A stretch of 64,000 nt of DNA, taken from contig JAWLFY010000009.1 in assembly GCA_041685355.1 (NCBI GenBank), forward strand, positions 4,813 through 68,812, in the 5' to 3' direction. Each line of letters starts with the position of its first letter. Within the stretch, counting starts at the first letter, position 1. The stretch comes from JAWLFY01 sp041685355. Lineage in GTDB: Bacteria; Planctomycetota; Planctomycetia; Pirellulales; Pirellulaceae. Below are positions 8,437 to 18,296 of the stretch, piece by piece. Both the position numbers and the translations under genes were made by a program. Under the pieces are notes generated by a model. That model made no database searches and was not told the DNA's origin. It saw nothing but the letters and a program-made list of their open reading frames with translations.

Positions 8437-10059
8437 ATGTATCGCATCATTGTCCTCGACAACATCGCCCAGGAAGGCCTGGATCTGCTGGACGCCGAAC
8501 AGGGCGTCGAATACGAAATCCGTACCGGTCTCAAAGGGGAAGAACTCCGCGAGGCGCTCAACGGGTTTGACGGGGCGATCCTCCGCAGCGGCGTCAAGAT
8601 CACCCCCGAGTCGCTCGAAGGGAACACACGTCTGAAGGCGATCGTCCGCGCCGGGGTCGGGACGGACAACATCGACAAGACGGCGGCGACGCGGCGGGGA
8701 ATCGTCGTGATGAACACCCCAGCCGGAAACACCGTCAGCACCGCCGAACACGCGCTCGCGCTGATGCTGGCGCTGAGCCGCAACATCGCCCCGGCGAACC
8801 AGAGCCTCGTCGAGGGCCGTTGGGACCGGAAGGCCTACATGGGGACGCAGGTAGCGGGGAAGACGCTCGGCATCGTCGGGATGGGCCGGATCGGCCGCGA
8901 AGTCGCCTCGCGGGCGCGAGCGTTCGACATGAACATCGTCGCGTTCGACCCGTTCATGACCGACGAGCAAGCCGCGTCACTCAAAGTCAAGCGGGCCGCC
9001 ACGGTCGACGCGATGCTCCCCGAGATCGACTACCTCACCGTGCACACGCCGCTGACCCCGGAAACGAAGGGGTTGATCGGCAAGGCCCAACTCGACAAGG
9101 TCAAACCGGGGCTGCGGGTGATCAACGCGGCCCGCGGCGGCATTTATGACATCGACGCGCTCGTCGAAGGGCTCAACAGCGGCAAGCTCGCCGGGGTCGC
9201 CCTCGACGTCTATGAACAGGAACCGTGTACCGATAACCCGTTGTTCGGGATGCCCGGCACCGTGTGTACGCCGCACCTCGGGGCGAGCACCGAAGAGGCC
9301 CAGACGCAGGTCGCGGTCGAGGGGATCGAGCTGTTGATCAACTACCTCAAGACGGGCGAGATCCGGCACTCGGTCAACGTCGCCTCGCTCGACCCCAAGA
9401 CGCTCGACGCGCTTCGCGGGTTCCTCAACGTCGCCCGCCGGATGGGGCTGCTCGTCGCGCAGTGGCACGGCGGGGGGATCGATCACGTCAAGATCACCTA
9501 CCGCGGTGACGTCGCCGGCAAAGACACCCGGGTGCTCAACAACGCGTTCTGCGCCGGGCTGCTCGAACGGATCGTCGAAGACGTCAACGTCGTCAACTCG
9601 GAAATGCTCCTCCGCGAACGGGGAATCGAACTGAACGAAGAGAAACTCCGCGAGCCGGGCGCGTTCTCCTCGAGCGTCACCGTCGAAGTCTCGGGCGGGG
9701 GCCAGACGGTCACCGCGGGCGGAGCGATCCTCGGTCAAAACATGCCGCGGCTGATCATGCTCGACGGCTACCGCCTCGAATCGTTCCTCGACGGCAAGAT
9801 GGTGATCTTCTCGCACAACGACGTCCCCGGGATCATCGGCCGCGTCGGGACGGTGTTCGGCAGCCACGGCATCAACATCGCCCAAATGGCGGTCGGTCGC
9901 GAAGGAGAAACCCCCGGCGGCCCGTCGATCGGGATCCTCTGCGTCGACGGTGAGGTCTCGGCCGAGGCGATCGACGAGGTCAGCAAGATCGAGGCGATCA
10001 ACAAGGTGAAAACGATCGACCTGCCCGCCGCGGGCGAGCTTCCGAGCTGGCTCTCCTGA
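8437..10059 (+). CDS. serA: D-3-phosphoglycerate dehydrogenase (long form)
   Basis: First committed step of serine synthesis: 3-phosphoglycerate to 3-phosphohydroxypyruvate with NAD+. Seen: NAD fold motif LGIVGMGRIGREVA, catalytic Arg in INAARGGI, Glu in ALDVYEQEP and His in CTPHLGAST. An intervening (ASB) domain follows, then a C-terminal ACT domain (SHNDVPGIIGRVGTVF) that in this family usually mediates serine feedback. 540 aa fits the long, ACT-containing class. It lies 30 nt after serC in the same orientation. Confidence 0.96.
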   Translation: MYRIIVLDNIAQEGLDLLDAEQGVEYEIRTGLKGEELREALNGFDGAILRSGVKITPESLEGNTRLKAIVRAGVGTDNIDKTAATRRGIVVMNTPAGNTVSTAEHALALMLALSRNIAPANQSLVEGRWDRKAYMGTQVAGKTLGIVGMGRIGREVASRARAFDMNIVAFDPFMTDEQAASLKVKRAATVDAMLPEIDYLTVHTPLTPETKGLIGKAQLDKVKPGLRVINAARGGIYDIDALVEGLNSGKLAGVALDVYEQEPCTDNPLFGMPGTVCTPHLGASTEEAQTQVAVEGIELLINYLKTGEIRHSVNVASLDPKTLDALRGFLNVARRMGLLVAQWHGGGIDHVKITYRGDVAGKDTRVLNNAFCAGLLERIVEDVNVVNSEMLLRERGIELNEEKLREPGAFSSSVTVEVSGGGQTVTAGGAILGQNMPRLIMLDGYRLESFLDGKMVIFSHNDVPGIIGRVGTVFGSHGINIAQMAVGREGETPGGPSIGILCVDGEVSAEAIDEVSKIEAINKVKTIDLPAAGELPSWLS

Positions 10060-10106
10060 GCCCTCTCGCGGGGCGGCGACTTGGCGACCAGGGCGGCCGA
10101 TCCTCA

Positions 10107-10144
10107 CGGCCCTTGTTCGACAGGTCGGCCCTTGCTCGACGGGT
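10107..10144. repeat. 19-bp direct repeat between serA and the thuA-like gene
   Basis: Two copies (10107-10125, 10126-10144) of cggcccttgYtcgacRggt, differing at two positions. It is non-coding, in the 156-nt gap after serA. Confidence 0.75.
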
Positions 10145-10215
10145 CGGTGGCGGTGCGGGTCGGTTATCATGGCGGGTCGAGTGCACCCTTTCCACGCGAA
10201 TCATCCAGCGACGCC

Positions 10216-11100
10216 ATGTTTCTTCTTACGCCGAATCCCGTGTCCCGCCCGGTCCCCCGCGATTTGTTCCCCCGTGATTTGTTCCCCCGTGACTCGTCTC
10301 GGCGGGGCACGCGTCGGCTGCCGTTGATCGCCGGCCTGTTGGCCTTCGCACTCGCGTTCGCCATGGCGGACGCGGGTTCGGCCTGGGCCGACGACGGGAA
10401 GCCACACGTCGTGATGTTGGTCGCCGAACGGGAGTACCAGACGGACGAGTCTCTGCCGCGGTTTGCCGAGCGGCATTTGGCGGGCAAATACCGCACGACG
10501 TTCGTGTTCGCCGAGCCCGCCGATCCGACCCGGTTCGACGGGATCGACGCGGTCGACGACGCGGACGTGTTGGTGGTCAGCGTCCGCCGGCGGACGCTCC
10601 CCGAGGGGCAACTCGCCAAGATCCGTGACTATGTCGCCGGCGGCCAACCGGTGATCGGGATCCGCACCGCCAGCCACGCGTTCTCGGTCCGCGGCGGCGA
10701 GGTGGGGCAGGGCAGGGCAGTCTGGCCGGAATGGGACGCCGAGGTGTTCGGCGGGAACTACACGAATCATTACGGGAACTCGCTCGACGCGACGGTAACC
10801 GTCGAGTCGGACGCGGGGGCCGGCGGGACGCTGCTCCGCGGGCTTGGTGACCACCCGCCGTTCGTCGCCGGGGGCTCGCTGTATCGGGTTTCACCGCTGC
10901 GGCCCGGGACGGAGGTGTTGATGACCGGGCGGGTCGACGCGAAGCCGGCCGAGCCGGTCACTTGGGTCTTCACGCGAGCCGACGGCGGGAAGTCGCTCTA
11001 CACGTCGCTCGGTCACGTCGACGATTTCGCCGGCGACGTCTTGCCACGGCTGTTGGTCAACGCGATCGCTTGGTCGCTGCAACCGGCGGCGAAGCGATGA
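10216..11100 (+). CDS. ThuA-like domain protein, exported
   Basis: ThuA-like (glutamine-amidotransferase-fold) domains are frequent in planctomycete sugar-utilisation proteins; the chemical role of this one is unknown. Seen: an N-terminal hydrophobic segment LIAGLLAFALAFAMADAGSA followed by AWADD, consistent with a signal peptide, then VVMLVAEREYQTDESLP, VGIRTASHAF-like and GGNYTNHYGN blocks of the ThuA fold. The leader contains an in-frame 15-bp repeat (gatttgttcccccgt) giving RDLFP twice, and the body contains the dispersed GGGGCAGGGCAGGG motif at 10704-10720 (EVGQGRA). The stop overlaps the next start (ATGA at 11097-11100), implying translational coupling to the AI-2E-type permease. Confidence 0.82.
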   Translation: MFLLTPNPVSRPVPRDLFPRDLFPRDSSRRGTRRLPLIAGLLAFALAFAMADAGSAWADDGKPHVVMLVAEREYQTDESLPRFAERHLAGKYRTTFVFAEPADPTRFDGIDAVDDADVLVVSVRRRTLPEGQLAKIRDYVAGGQPVIGIRTASHAFSVRGGEVGQGRAVWPEWDAEVFGGNYTNHYGNSLDATVTVESDAGAGGTLLRGLGDHPPFVAGGSLYRVSPLRPGTEVLMTGRVDAKPAEPVTWVFTRADGGKSLYTSLGHVDDFAGDVLPRLLVNAIAWSLQPAAKR

Positions 11101-12326
11101 CGGGTGATCGCGATCCGCGAACCGGTGATCCCGCCTCCCGCCCCCTCGGGGACGACAGCGTGTCGAACCGGAAGGCGAACCGCGAATCGCGGCTTCCGCG
11201 AGAAATTCCCACCTTCACGCGGGTTCTGATCGGCGGTGCCGCGTTCGTGATCGTGATCGCCGGGGTGCGGGCGGCGGCGGCGGTAACGGTGCCGCTGATG
11301 CTGTCCGTCTTCTTCTGCATCATTTGTGGCCCGCCGGTCAAAAAGTTGGAGCGATGGATGCCGTTCGGCGTGGCCGTCGGCTTGATCCTTCTCGGGCTCA
11401 TCGCGCTGTTGATCGCGATCCCGGTGCTCGTCGGGACCGCGGTGCAGCAGGTGATCAACGACCTGCCCGGTTTTCAGAAGGACTTGCGGACGTTGGAAGC
11501 GGAATCGATCGAGCGGTTGCGTGGCTGGGGGGTGAATCTCCCCTCGGACGACCTTCGCGAGGCGTTCGACGTCGGGTCGGTGGCGTCGGTTCTGGGGACG
11601 TTCCTGAACGGGTTGCTGCGGGCGTTCGGCGACGGCATGATCGTGTTGTTGCTCGTCGCGTTCATGCTCGCCGAGACCGCTTGGTTTTCCGCCAAGGTGG
11701 CGGTCATCGAACGCGGGTCGGGGGAGGCGTCACGGCGGGTCGCGGAAGTGATCGCGAGCGTTCATCGGTACGTCGGGATCAAGACGCTGGTCAGCGCCGG
11801 GACCGGTTTGACGGTCGGGATCGGGTTGATGGTGCTGGGGATCGACCACGCGTTGGTGTGGGGATTCCTCGCGTTCCTGCTCAATTACATCCCCAACGTC
11901 GGTTCGATCATCGCCGGGGTCCCGCCGGTGTTGTTGGCGATGATCCAGCATGGCGGAGGAACCGCGTTGCTGGTGGTCTTGCTTTACGTGGCCGTCAACC
12001 AGGTTTTCGGGAGCGTGATCGAGCCGCGAATGCAGGGGAGGGGATTAGGGCTTTCGCCGCTGATCGTGTTCTTGTCGCTGTTATTTTGGGGGTGGGTATT
12101 CGGCCCCGTCGGGATGTTGCTGTCGGCGCCGATCACGATGGCGATCAAGGTCGCGTTGGAGGTTTTCCCCGAGACGCGTTGGATCGCGATTTTGTTGGGG
12201 GGGGACCCCGGCGAAGCGGCGGGCGAGGTGAGCACGCCCGGCAAACTCTCTGGACCCTCGACGGCCGGTTCGGGTAACGTCCCGGCCGGAGACGTCTCGC
12301 CGGTTGGCGGGCGCCGCGACGGCTGA
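11097..12326 (+). CDS. AI-2E family transporter (PF01594-type permease)
   Basis: A polytopic inner-membrane protein of the AI-2 exporter-like superfamily (TqsA/PerM/YdiK). Substrates are mostly undefined and some members act in Na+(Li+)/H+ exchange. Seen: about 7-8 hydrophobic helices, beginning FVIVIAGVRAAAAVTVPLML and including the conserved FLLNYIPNVGSIIAGVPPV block and a C-terminal LLSAPITMAIKVAL segment. 409 aa. The ATG overlaps the stop of the ThuA-like gene by 4 bp. It lies 45 nt ahead of flhA, but I see no evidence that it is flagellar. Confidence 0.85.
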   Translation: MTGDRDPRTGDPASRPLGDDSVSNRKANRESRLPREIPTFTRVLIGGAAFVIVIAGVRAAAAVTVPLMLSVFFCIICGPPVKKLERWMPFGVAVGLILLGLIALLIAIPVLVGTAVQQVINDLPGFQKDLRTLEAESIERLRGWGVNLPSDDLREAFDVGSVASVLGTFLNGLLRAFGDGMIVLLLVAFMLAETAWFSAKVAVIERGSGEASRRVAEVIASVHRYVGIKTLVSAGTGLTVGIGLMVLGIDHALVWGFLAFLLNYIPNVGSIIAGVPPVLLAMIQHGGGTALLVVLLYVAVNQVFGSVIEPRMQGRGLGLSPLIVFLSLLFWGWVFGPVGMLLSAPITMAIKVALEVFPETRWIAILLGGDPGEAAGEVSTPGKLSGPSTAGSGNVPAGDVSPVGGRRDG

Positions 12327-12371
12327 GATGTGGCCACCGCTGTGATGTCGTACCCGCGAAGGATCGCGCCG

Positions 12372-14438
12372 ATGGAATCGTTGACCCGCTACCGGGACCT
12401 GGTGTTGCCGCTCGGGATCATCGCCTGCTTGGTGGTGATCCTGGTCCCGCTGCCGACACCGCTGATGGACCTTTTGCTGGCGGCCAACATCACGGTCGGG
12501 GTGATCGTGTTGTTGACGACGATCTACGTCGCCAGCCCGCTCGAGTTCAGCGTTTTCCCGTCGCTGCTGCTCGCCACGACGCTCGCCCGGTTGGTGCTCA
12601 ACGTCGCCACGACGCGGCTGATTTTGACCGGGGCGAACGCGAACGAGATGTCCGCGGCGGGGGGGATGATCCAGGGGTTCGGCGAGTTCGTCGCCGGAGA
12701 CCGACTGGAGATCGGGGTGATCATTTTCGTGATCATCGTGCTGATCCAATTCATCGTGATCACGAAGGGTTCGACGCGGATCAGCGAGGTCGCCGCCCGG
12801 TTCGCGCTCGACGGCATGCCGGGCCGCCAGATGGCGATCGACGCCGACATGAACGCCGGCCTGATCGACGAAAAAGAGGCCCAGCGACGGCGGGAAGAGA
12901 TCAGCGCCCAGGCGGACTTTTACGGGGCGATGGACGGGGCGAGCAAGTTCGTGCGGGGGGACGCGATCGCGGGGATCGTGATCACCGTGGTGAACGTGAT
13001 CGGGGGGTTGTACCTCGGCGTCGTGCAGTACGGGATGTCGATCGGGGACGCGGCCCAGCTATTTTCGAAACTCACGATCGGGGACGGGCTGGTGAGCCAG
13101 GTCCCCGCGTTGTTGATCTCGCTCGCCGCCGGCTTGTTGGTGACCCGCAGCGCCAAGAAGTCGAACCTGCCGAACCAGTTCATGCAGCAACTGTTCGGGA
13201 ACCCCAAGGCGCTCGCCGTCGCGGGCGGGTTCTTGGCGCTTTTGATCGTGACCAACCTGCCGACGGTCCCGATGGCCACGTTGGGGGCCGGGTGCATCGG
13301 GTTGGCGATCGTGATGAACCGGCAAAACGGCCAGATCGAGCGAGCGACTCGGGCCCGCGAGGAGGCCGACGAGGCGGCGGCGAGTGCCCCGCCGGAGAAG
13401 CGTGTCGAGGACTTCTTGACCGTCGACCCGATGGAGATGTTGATCGGGGTCGGGCTCCTCGGGCTGGCCGACCCGGCCCGTGGCGGCGACCTGATGCAGC
13501 GGATCACGGGGGTCCGCAACTCGATCGCGGCCGACATCGGGGTCGTGCTCCCGAAGGTTCGCGTGCGGGACGAAATGAATCTTGGCCAATTCGAGTACGA
13601 GATCCGCATCGCGGGGAGCCCCGTCGCCCGCGACGCGGTCCTTCCCGACCGCTTGTTGGCGATCGACGGCGGGCACACGACCGGGGTGATCGAGGGGGAA
13701 CCGACCCGCGACCCGACGTTCGGCGAGCCCGCCGTGTGGATCGAGCCGATCCGACGGGAGCAGGCGGCGATCTACGGGTACACGACCGTCGAGCCGGGCG
13801 CGGTGCTGGCGACGCACTTGCAAGAGATCGCCCGGCGTCACGCCGACGAACTCCTTTCGCGGGACGCGACGAAGGCGTTGATCGACGAGCTGAAAGAGGT
13901 TTCCCCGGCGGTCGTCGACGAGTTGATCCCCGCGACGATGAAACTCGGCGAGGTGCAACAGGTCCTGCATCTGCTGCTCCGCGAGGACGTCCCGATCCGG
14001 CAACTCGGAATCATCCTCGAGACGCTCGGCGACTTCGCCCCGAAGACGAAGGACCCGATGTGGCTGTGCGAGTACGTCCGCCACCGGCTCGCGCGGGCGA
14101 TCAGCACCCGTTACCGCGACGAACACGGGCGACTGCACGTCGTCGCCCTCGACCCGGCGATGGAAGACCGGATCGCCAGCGGGATCGAGCACAACGAGCG
14201 GGGGCTATTCGTGCGAATGAGCCCGCAAGCGGTGGACCTCACTTGCGAAAAATTGCAAGAAGCCGTTAAGAAGCTTGTCCACGCCGGCCATCCGCCGGTG
14301 GTGCTCGTGAGCCCACGGATCCGGCCCGGACTCCGACAGATCACCGCGTCGGCGATGCCGAGGCTCAAAGTGTTGTCCTACAACGAGATCACCCAGGACA
14401 CCAGGATCGAATCGCACGGGATCGTCAGCGACACCTAA
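12372..14438 (+). CDS. flhA: Flagellar biosynthesis protein FlhA
   Basis: Core membrane component of the flagellar type III export apparatus; it forms a nonameric ring that docks chaperone-substrate complexes. Seen: about eight N-terminal transmembrane helices, the conserved FHIPEP-like cytoplasmic loop (ARFALDGMPGRQMAIDADMN, residues ~140-165) and a ~330-residue cytosolic domain with ILETLGDFAP. 688 aa, typical of FlhA. The ATG at 12372 is preferred because AAGGA precedes it by 8 nt; a GTG at 12330 would add 14 residues. flhF starts 17 nt downstream. Confidence 0.97.
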   Translation: MESLTRYRDLVLPLGIIACLVVILVPLPTPLMDLLLAANITVGVIVLLTTIYVASPLEFSVFPSLLLATTLARLVLNVATTRLILTGANANEMSAAGGMIQGFGEFVAGDRLEIGVIIFVIIVLIQFIVITKGSTRISEVAARFALDGMPGRQMAIDADMNAGLIDEKEAQRRREEISAQADFYGAMDGASKFVRGDAIAGIVITVVNVIGGLYLGVVQYGMSIGDAAQLFSKLTIGDGLVSQVPALLISLAAGLLVTRSAKKSNLPNQFMQQLFGNPKALAVAGGFLALLIVTNLPTVPMATLGAGCIGLAIVMNRQNGQIERATRAREEADEAAASAPPEKRVEDFLTVDPMEMLIGVGLLGLADPARGGDLMQRITGVRNSIAADIGVVLPKVRVRDEMNLGQFEYEIRIAGSPVARDAVLPDRLLAIDGGHTTGVIEGEPTRDPTFGEPAVWIEPIRREQAAIYGYTTVEPGAVLATHLQEIARRHADELLSRDATKALIDELKEVSPAVVDELIPATMKLGEVQQVLHLLLREDVPIRQLGIILETLGDFAPKTKDPMWLCEYVRHRLARAISTRYRDEHGRLHVVALDPAMEDRIASGIEHNERGLFVRMSPQAVDLTCEKLQEAVKKLVHAGHPPVVLVSPRIRPGLRQITASAMPRLKVLSYNEITQDTRIESHGIVSDT

Positions 14439-14455
14439 CCTGCCTTTGAAGCCCC

Positions 14456-15652
14456 ATGCACATCCGCACCTTTCGCGCCGCCAACCTTCACGCCGCCCTC
14501 GAGGAGATCCGTCACCAGATGGGCCCCGAGGCGTCGGTGCTGCACACGCGTCAAGTCCGCGACGGCTGGCTCGGCTGGCTGGGGCGGACCCGGGTCGAGG
14601 TCACCGCGGGGTTGCGCGACGACGGCCGTCCGGCCGCGACACCGGCCGCGACACCGGCCTCGGAGCACGCCGCGCCATCCGCCGACGTTGCCATCGCCGC
14701 GGAGCACGCACCGGTCACCGCAAGGGACACGTCCCCCACGGATCGGTCCGACCACAGATCGGCAACGGAATTCGGGTATTCCGGGGACATCGCCTACCGG
14801 GGCGACACCTCGTTCCGGCTCCCGCCGACGTTGCGGGAATACCAGGAGGAATTGATCCGCGTCGGTGTCCCGCCGCGGGTCGCGCGACGTTGGGTCGATG
14901 CCGCGTCAAGCTTCACGGCGAACTTCGGCGAACCTGGGGGACCGCCCGCATGGCGGGAGCAGTTGCAACAGGCTGTCGCCCGAGACCTCAAGCTCGCCGG
15001 CCCGATTCGTACCCACCCCGGCGACCGCCGCGTCGTCGCCTTGGTCGGCCCGACCGGCGTCGGCAAGACGACGACGGTCGCGAAGTTGGCAGCCGGGTTC
15101 CGGATCGAAGCCCGCCGACGCGTCGGGTTGTTAACGATCGATACGTTCCGGATCGCCGCGGTGCAGCAGTTGAAGGCGTACGCCGAAATCATGGATTTAC
15201 CGATGGAGGTCGTCGAGCGGGCCGACGAGATGCGGGCGGCCCTCGACCGCCTCGGCGACGTCGACTTGGTCCTGATCGACACCGCCGGCCGCAGCCCGCG
15301 GAGCGACGCCCGGATCGAGCAGTTGTCGGGACTGCTCGGAGAGGCGCGTCCCGACGAGACCCACTTGGTGCTCAGTGCCACCAGTTCACCGGAAAGCATC
15401 GCGTCGATCCTCGACGGGTTCGCCCCGGTCCGCCCGACCGCGGCGATCCTCACGAAACTCGACGAAACCGTCCAGACCGCCGGGGTGCTCGCGGCGTTGA
15501 CCGCGGCCGACCCCGGTTCCGCCGGGACCGCGCTCAGTTACGTCACGACCGGACAGCAGGTCCCCGACGACATCGAACTGGCTTCCGCGGAAATACTCGT
15601 CCACCGCTTGCTGCCGGAAAAGTTCGCGCCGTCCTACCTCGATGCGGCGTAA
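14456..15652 (+). CDS. flhF: Flagellar SRP-type GTPase FlhF
   Basis: SRP-GTPase that places and counts flagella, working with FlhG and the export gate. Seen: N-terminal B domain starting MHIRTFRAANLHAAL, a variable alanine/proline-rich linker, then the NG domain with P-loop GPTGVGKTTTVAKLAA, DTFRIAAVQQL, DTAGRSPRSD and TKLDE. 398 aa. The linker has two copies of a 12-bp repeat (ccgcgacaccgg, about 14636-14659). No flhG is visible next to it. Confidence 0.95.
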   Translation: MHIRTFRAANLHAALEEIRHQMGPEASVLHTRQVRDGWLGWLGRTRVEVTAGLRDDGRPAATPAATPASEHAAPSADVAIAAEHAPVTARDTSPTDRSDHRSATEFGYSGDIAYRGDTSFRLPPTLREYQEELIRVGVPPRVARRWVDAASSFTANFGEPGGPPAWREQLQQAVARDLKLAGPIRTHPGDRRVVALVGPTGVGKTTTVAKLAAGFRIEARRRVGLLTIDTFRIAAVQQLKAYAEIMDLPMEVVERADEMRAALDRLGDVDLVLIDTAGRSPRSDARIEQLSGLLGEARPDETHLVLSATSSPESIASILDGFAPVRPTAAILTKLDETVQTAGVLAALTAADPGSAGTALSYVTTGQQVPDDIELASAEILVHRLLPEKFAPSYLDAA

Positions 15653-15810
15653 GCGAATCCTCCGAAAAGATTCATGAGGGGACGACGAATGTCCGATACA
15701 GAAACAGGAGCGGGCCGCGCGGGAGACGATCGACTTGAGTCGACTTTTGTCGCGTCCGGCTGGCACCGTTGGGAAGTTAAGTCGTTCGGTTCGAAACGGA
15801 TTCATGCCAC

Positions 15811-16089
15811 GTGACACGAAGCTACGCCGCCGCGTTGGGATCCCTGGCGATGGGGCTGGTCGTGTTTCGCGGGGCGATCCTCGGTGAGCTCGCGGGGGCG
15901 GTCGCGGCGGAAGCGATCGTCGCCATGCTCGCCTTCGCGGTGGTCGGATGGGCCGCCGGGTGGATCGCGGACTACCTGATCCGGGACGCGCTCGAAGACT
16001 TGTTCCGCAAACGCGTCGACTGGTACCGCGAGGGACTCGTCGACCTGGCTTCATCCGAAGCCGACCCCGCCGACGGGACGAACGCGTAA
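15811..16089 (+). CDS. Small membrane protein between flhF and fliA
   Basis: 92 aa from a GTG start, with two hydrophobic segments (about residues 6-25 and 32-55) and an acidic C-terminal tail. The glycine pattern GWAAGWIADYLI resembles small flagellum-cluster proteins, but I do not recognise a named family. Position between flhF and fliA and the same orientation suggest a flagellar role; this is inference only. The 158 nt before it contain no other gene. Confidence 0.6.
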   Translation: MTRSYAAALGSLAMGLVVFRGAILGELAGAVAAEAIVAMLAFAVVGWAAGWIADYLIRDALEDLFRKRVDWYREGLVDLASSEADPADGTNA

Positions 16090-16243
16090 GCGAACGTCAC
16101 GGCCGGCAAACGCCACGGTCAACCCGCACGGATCGCGGGAGCCCCGGGGTTTTCCGCCAATGACTAGCACGACTCGAACTGAACGTGGCCTTGGGGCGAC
16201 AGTCGAACCTGTCCCCCCTCGTCATGAGATCACGGAGGATTGA

Positions 16244-17041
16244 ATGGCAGCGACAGTCACAGCCGACGATGAGATCCAGCAAGTTTGGGCCACGTTCCAA
16301 GAGACGTCCAAAGACGACCCGGAATACGAGTCCTTGCGAAACCGGCTCGTCGAACGCTACATGCCGCTGGTGCGGTATAACGGCGAACGGATCTGGCAAC
16401 GGCTCCCCGACGGGGTCGACCTCGACGACCTGATCAGCGCCGGGATCTTCGGGCTGATGGACGCCATCGATGCCTTCGATCGCGACCGCGGCGTCAAGTT
16501 CGAAACGTATTGCGTGCCGCGGATCCGCGGCGCCATGCTCGACGAACTTCGCACGATGGACTGGGTCCCCCGACTCGTCCGCAGCAAGGCGAGCAAGCTC
16601 TCCGACGCCACCAAACGGCTCGAGGCCAAACTCGGCCGCACCCCGACCGTCCATGAGCTCGCGGATTTCATGGAGATCGAGGTCCCCGAACTCGAAAAGA
16701 TGCAGTCGGACGCCAACGCCGTCGGTGTCGTCTCGCTCAATAAGAAGTGGTACGAGACCGACAGCTACAAAGACGTCCGCGAGATCGATATCCTCGAGGA
16801 TAAAAAGGGGGAGGACCCGACCCGGCGGGTTCAAAAGAACGACCTCATGCGGTTGGTCACCAAAGGCCTGAACCGGAACGAACGGCTGATCATCATCCTG
16901 TACTATTACGAAGAGTTGACGATGAAGGAGATCGGCGCGACGCTCGACCTCTCCGAGTCGCGGGTCAGCCAGATGCACACGTCGATCGTCAACCGGTTGC
17001 AGCAACAGCTGGGGGTCCGGCGGACCGAGTTCGGCACCTGA
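16244..17041 (+). CDS. fliA: RNA polymerase sigma factor FliA (sigma-28)
   Basis: Directs transcription of late flagellar and chemotaxis genes. Seen: region 2 (DLISAGIFGLMDAIDAFD, FETYCVPRIRGAMLDELR), region 3 (LGRTPTVHELADFM) and region 4 helix-turn-helix (LTMKEIGATLDLSESRVSQM). 265 aa is typical of FliA/WhiG. A strong GGAGG-type site precedes the ATG (ACGGAGGATTGA). The downstream glycosyltransferase begins 2 nt after the stop. Confidence 0.96.
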   Translation: MAATVTADDEIQQVWATFQETSKDDPEYESLRNRLVERYMPLVRYNGERIWQRLPDGVDLDDLISAGIFGLMDAIDAFDRDRGVKFETYCVPRIRGAMLDELRTMDWVPRLVRSKASKLSDATKRLEAKLGRTPTVHELADFMEIEVPELEKMQSDANAVGVVSLNKKWYETDSYKDVREIDILEDKKGEDPTRRVQKNDLMRLVTKGLNRNERLIIILYYYEELTMKEIGATLDLSESRVSQMHTSIVNRLQQQLGVRRTEFGT

Positions 17042-17043
17042 CG

Positions 17044-18231
17044 ATGCGGGTCGCGCACCTGATCACCCGGATGATCGTCGGCGGGGCGCAGGAGAACACG
17101 CTGTTCAACTGCCTCGACCTGATCCGTGATCACGGGGACGAGGTGCTGTTGGTGACCGGACCGGCGATCGGGCCCGAAGGCGACTTGCTCGCCGGGGGCA
17201 GGGCAGGGGAGTTGCCGGTCGAGATGGTCCCGAGCCTCCGCCGCGAGATCGATCCTCGACACGACTGGGCCGCCCGCGCCGCGCTCCGCGACGCGATCCG
17301 CCGGTTCCGCCCCGATGTCGTCCACACGCATAGCGCCAAGGCCGGGTTGCTCGGACGCGCGGCCGCATGGTCCCTGCACGTCCCGGTCGTCGTCCACACC
17401 GTCCACGGGGCACCGTTTCACGATTACCAGTCCCCGCTCGCACGTCGCTTCTTCGTCGCGTGCGAACGGTGGGCCGCGCGACGTTGTCACCACCTGATCA
17501 GCGTCGCCGACGCGATGACCGACCGGCTGGTCGACGCCGGCGTCGCCGAGCGAGACCGGTTCACCACGATCTATAGCGGGATGGATGTCGAGCCGTTCCT
17601 CGACGCCGACCGAAACCGCGAGTCGACCCGGCGGCGGTTCGGCATCGGCCCCGACGAAGTCGTCGTCGGGAAGATCGCCAGGCTGTTCCACCTCAAAGGT
17701 CACGACGACCTGATCACCGCCGCCGCCGAAGTGACCCGCCAGAACCCGAGGGTCCGGTTCCTGCTGGTCGGCGACGGGATTCTCCGCGAAACGCTCCGTC
17801 GCCGTGTCCGGTCGCTGGGCCTCGAGTCCCACTTCATCTTCGCCGGGCTGGTCCCCCCGGACGAAGTCCCGTCGATGATCGGGGCGATGGATCTGCTCGT
17901 TCATACCTCGCTCCGCGAAGGCTTGGCGCGGGCGCTCCCGCAAGCCCTGATCGCCGGCCGACCGGTCGTCAGCTTCGACGTCGACGGGGCCCGCGAAGTG
18001 ACGGTCTCGGGGGAAACCGGGTTCCTCGTCCCGCCGGGGGACACGCGACAGCTCGCCGAAGACATTTCGCGGCTCGTCGCCGACCCCGAGTTGCGAAGAC
18101 GGCTGGGGAAAACGGGGCAGGGGAGGTTCACCGAACGGTTCCGCCACCAAACGATGACCGCCGAGATCCGACGGCTGTACCAACGGTTGCTCGAATCGGA
18201 CCGCCCAACCGGTCCACCTTCCGCCCGGTAA
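17044..18231 (+). CDS. Glycosyltransferase family 4 (GT-B fold)
   Basis: Likely transfers a sugar from a nucleotide-sugar donor; acceptor unknown. Seen: N-terminal HLITRMIVGGAQENTLFN (the GGA(Q/E) loop of GT4 enzymes), VVHTHSAKAGLLGRAAA, and a C-terminal donor domain with GKIARLFHLKGHDDLI and the EX7E-like REGLARALPQALIAG. 395 aa. It starts 2 nt after fliA, so it is probably cotranscribed and could glycosylate a flagellar or envelope component (inference). Two copies of the dispersed GGGCAGGGG motif are embedded near 17195 and 18115. Confidence 0.88.
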   Translation: MRVAHLITRMIVGGAQENTLFNCLDLIRDHGDEVLLVTGPAIGPEGDLLAGGRAGELPVEMVPSLRREIDPRHDWAARAALRDAIRRFRPDVVHTHSAKAGLLGRAAAWSLHVPVVVHTVHGAPFHDYQSPLARRFFVACERWAARRCHHLISVADAMTDRLVDAGVAERDRFTTIYSGMDVEPFLDADRNRESTRRRFGIGPDEVVVGKIARLFHLKGHDDLITAAAEVTRQNPRVRFLLVGDGILRETLRRRVRSLGLESHFIFAGLVPPDEVPSMIGAMDLLVHTSLREGLARALPQALIAGRPVVSFDVDGAREVTVSGETGFLVPPGDTRQLAEDISRLVADPELRRRLGKTGQGRFTERFRHQTMTAEIRRLYQRLLESDRPTGPPSAR

Positions 18232-18296
18232 CGGGGTTCTACTATCATGAACCCCGTCCACGGCCCCTTCTCCGATCGTTCCCCCCGAAATCGCCG

